Positions 4,604 through 5,371 of a stretch of 5,371 nt of DNA are shown here, in pieces. Below the pieces are notes generated by a model that worked only from the letters and a program-made list of their open reading frames with translations, was not told where the DNA came from and searched no databases. Source of the DNA: Caldifarciminota bacterium (GTDB lineage Bacteria > Hydrothermota > UBA3072 > WFRC01); the NCBI GenBank assembly GCA_015486685.1, contig WFRC01000207.1, positions 1 to 5,371 of the forward strand, written 5' to 3'. The stretch's first letter is position 1. Each line of letters starts with the position of its first letter. Both the position numbers and the translations under genes were made by a program.

Positions 4604-5371
4604 ACTATCTTATCCACTTGCTTATAATGATTGGTATCTATTTGATGCTTTCTTATGCCTTAAATCTTGTGTTTGGCTTTGGAGGATTGCTTACACTTTC
4701 ACAGGCTGCATTTTATGGTATTGGTGCTTATGCATATACACTCCTTGCAATGCATCTCCATCTTCCTTTCTTTGTTGGTCTTCTGTTTGCCGTTATAATT
4801 ACCGGAGTTATTGCTTACATTATAGGTATTCCTGCACTAAAATTTCGTGGTGACCCGTTTGTGCTTGTAACACTTGGGTTCCAGATAATAATTTTTGCAG
4901 TTCTATACAACTGGGTATCACTGACACGGGGACCTTATGGCATTCCCGGAATTCCCAGACCTGTTATATTTGGATGGGAAATAAGTTCACTATGGGCATA
5001 TCTTATTCTCGTTTCCTTTTTGCTGGGAATAACCTTCCTTATATTCTTCGTTATTTATCATTCTCCTTACGGGCTTGCGCTCAAGAGTATAAGAGAGGAT
5101 GAAAGGGCTGCAAAATCGCTGGGGAAACCTGCGTTCAAATATCTACTCTCTGCATTTACTATATCTGGCGCACTTTCAGCCATCCCAGGGGTCCTATACG
5201 CAACCTATGTAACATATATTGACCCCACTTCATTTACGCTTGATGAAAGCATATTTCAGATATCCATACTTCTTGTAGGTGGCTCTGGGAACCTGAAGGG
5301 ACCATTCTGGGGTGCACTCTTTATGATACTCCTACCTGAAGCATTAAGGTTTTTAGGACTTCCGAATACGA
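4600..5371 (+). CDS. livM: Branched-chain/hydrophobic amino-acid ABC transporter permease, LivM type; 3' end outside window
   Basis: The frame is open from ATG at 4600 to the right edge (257 full codons). It is the second membrane subunit of the HAAT importer, partner of the LivH-type protein at 2944. Family marks are the opening YLMLSYALNLVFGFGGLLTLSQAAFYGIGAYAY (residues 14-46 approximately), then FRGDPFVLVTLGF (about 83-95), LTRGPYGIPGIPRP (108-121), the cytoplasmic ATPase-contact loop SPYGLALKSIREDERAAKSLG (155-175), and ILLVGGSGNLKGPFWGA near the visible end. Most LivM proteins run past 300 residues, so some tens of residues are probably missing. The usual livG and livF ATPase genes would be expected next but lie outside the window. 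The short alternative frame at 4593-4853 is a shadow of this gene. Confidence 0.93.
   Translation, partial: MNYLIHLLIMIGIYLMLSYALNLVFGFGGLLTLSQAAFYGIGAYAYTLLAMHLHLPFFVGLLFAVIITGVIAYIIGIPALKFRGDPFVLVTLGFQIIIFAVLYNWVSLTRGPYGIPGIPRPVIFGWEISSLWAYLILVSFLLGITFLIFFVIYHSPYGLALKSIREDERAAKSLGKPAFKYLLSAFTISGALSAIPGVLYATYVTYIDPTSFTLDESIFQISILLVGGSGNLKGPFWGALFMILLPEALRFLGLPNT

Noticed and set aside
4593..4853. 86-codon cysteine-rich + strand frame
   Set aside because: It is out of frame with livM over a region where the livM translation matches its family throughout; cysteine and tryptophan richness comes from frame-shifted membrane codons.

Overview
The window is AT-rich, densely packed bacterial DNA. 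All convincing genes lie on the + strand and read as one operon, with no promoter or rho-independent terminator that I can see. The organism cannot be named from the sequence. The AT-rich codon use, a gene for a four-helix-bundle protein of the 23S rRNA intervening-sequence (IVS) family, and the TTGGAT/GGAATAATGG repeats would fit an uncultivated candidate-phylum bacterium. That placement is an impression, not a result.

Layout: (1) 1-1839, an adenosine/AMP-deaminase-fold protein, cut by the left edge, with a long non-standard N-terminal region. (2) 1836-2288, a degenerate receiver-like (pseudo-receiver) protein joined to it by an ATGA stop/start overlap. (3) 2285-2581, a small inserted segment with inverted TTGGAT-type repeats around an internally deleted four-helix-bundle gene. 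(4) 2582-2947, an intact single-domain response-regulator receiver. (5) 2944-3816, a LivH-type ABC permease, again with an ATGA overlap. (6) 3813-4599, a second, larger inserted segment: an imperfect GGAATAATGG array, an intact four-helix-bundle gene, and inverted copies of the array on the far side. (7) 4600-5371, a LivM-type permease that runs off the right edge.

The most striking point is structural. Both inserted segments sit exactly at an ATGA stop/start junction, and ATGA is present at both ends of each. If each segment and one ATGA copy are removed in silico, deaminase, pseudo-receiver, receiver, livH and livM become a five-gene operon in which all four junctions are ATGA overlaps. The GGAGGA ribosome-binding sites now stranded at the left edges would then sit just ahead of the receiver and livM starts. 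I infer two insertions of a related repeat-flanked four-helix-bundle element into translationally coupled junctions. The inserted DNA also carries nested short ORFs that nearly tile it and that end in the ATGA of the next real gene, so ribosome traffic may be kept going across the insertion.

Functionally, livH and livM should form the membrane channel of a hydrophobic/branched-chain amino-acid-type (HAAT) ABC importer. Its ATPases (LivG/LivF) and binding protein are not in view. The receiver and pseudo-receiver suggest signalling tied to this transporter or to the deaminase. How the deaminase takes part is unknown. It has the second half of the adenosine deaminase active site, but its large N-terminal region recalls, only in general terms, the large deaminases of defence systems (RADAR RdrB, CRISPR-associated Cad1).
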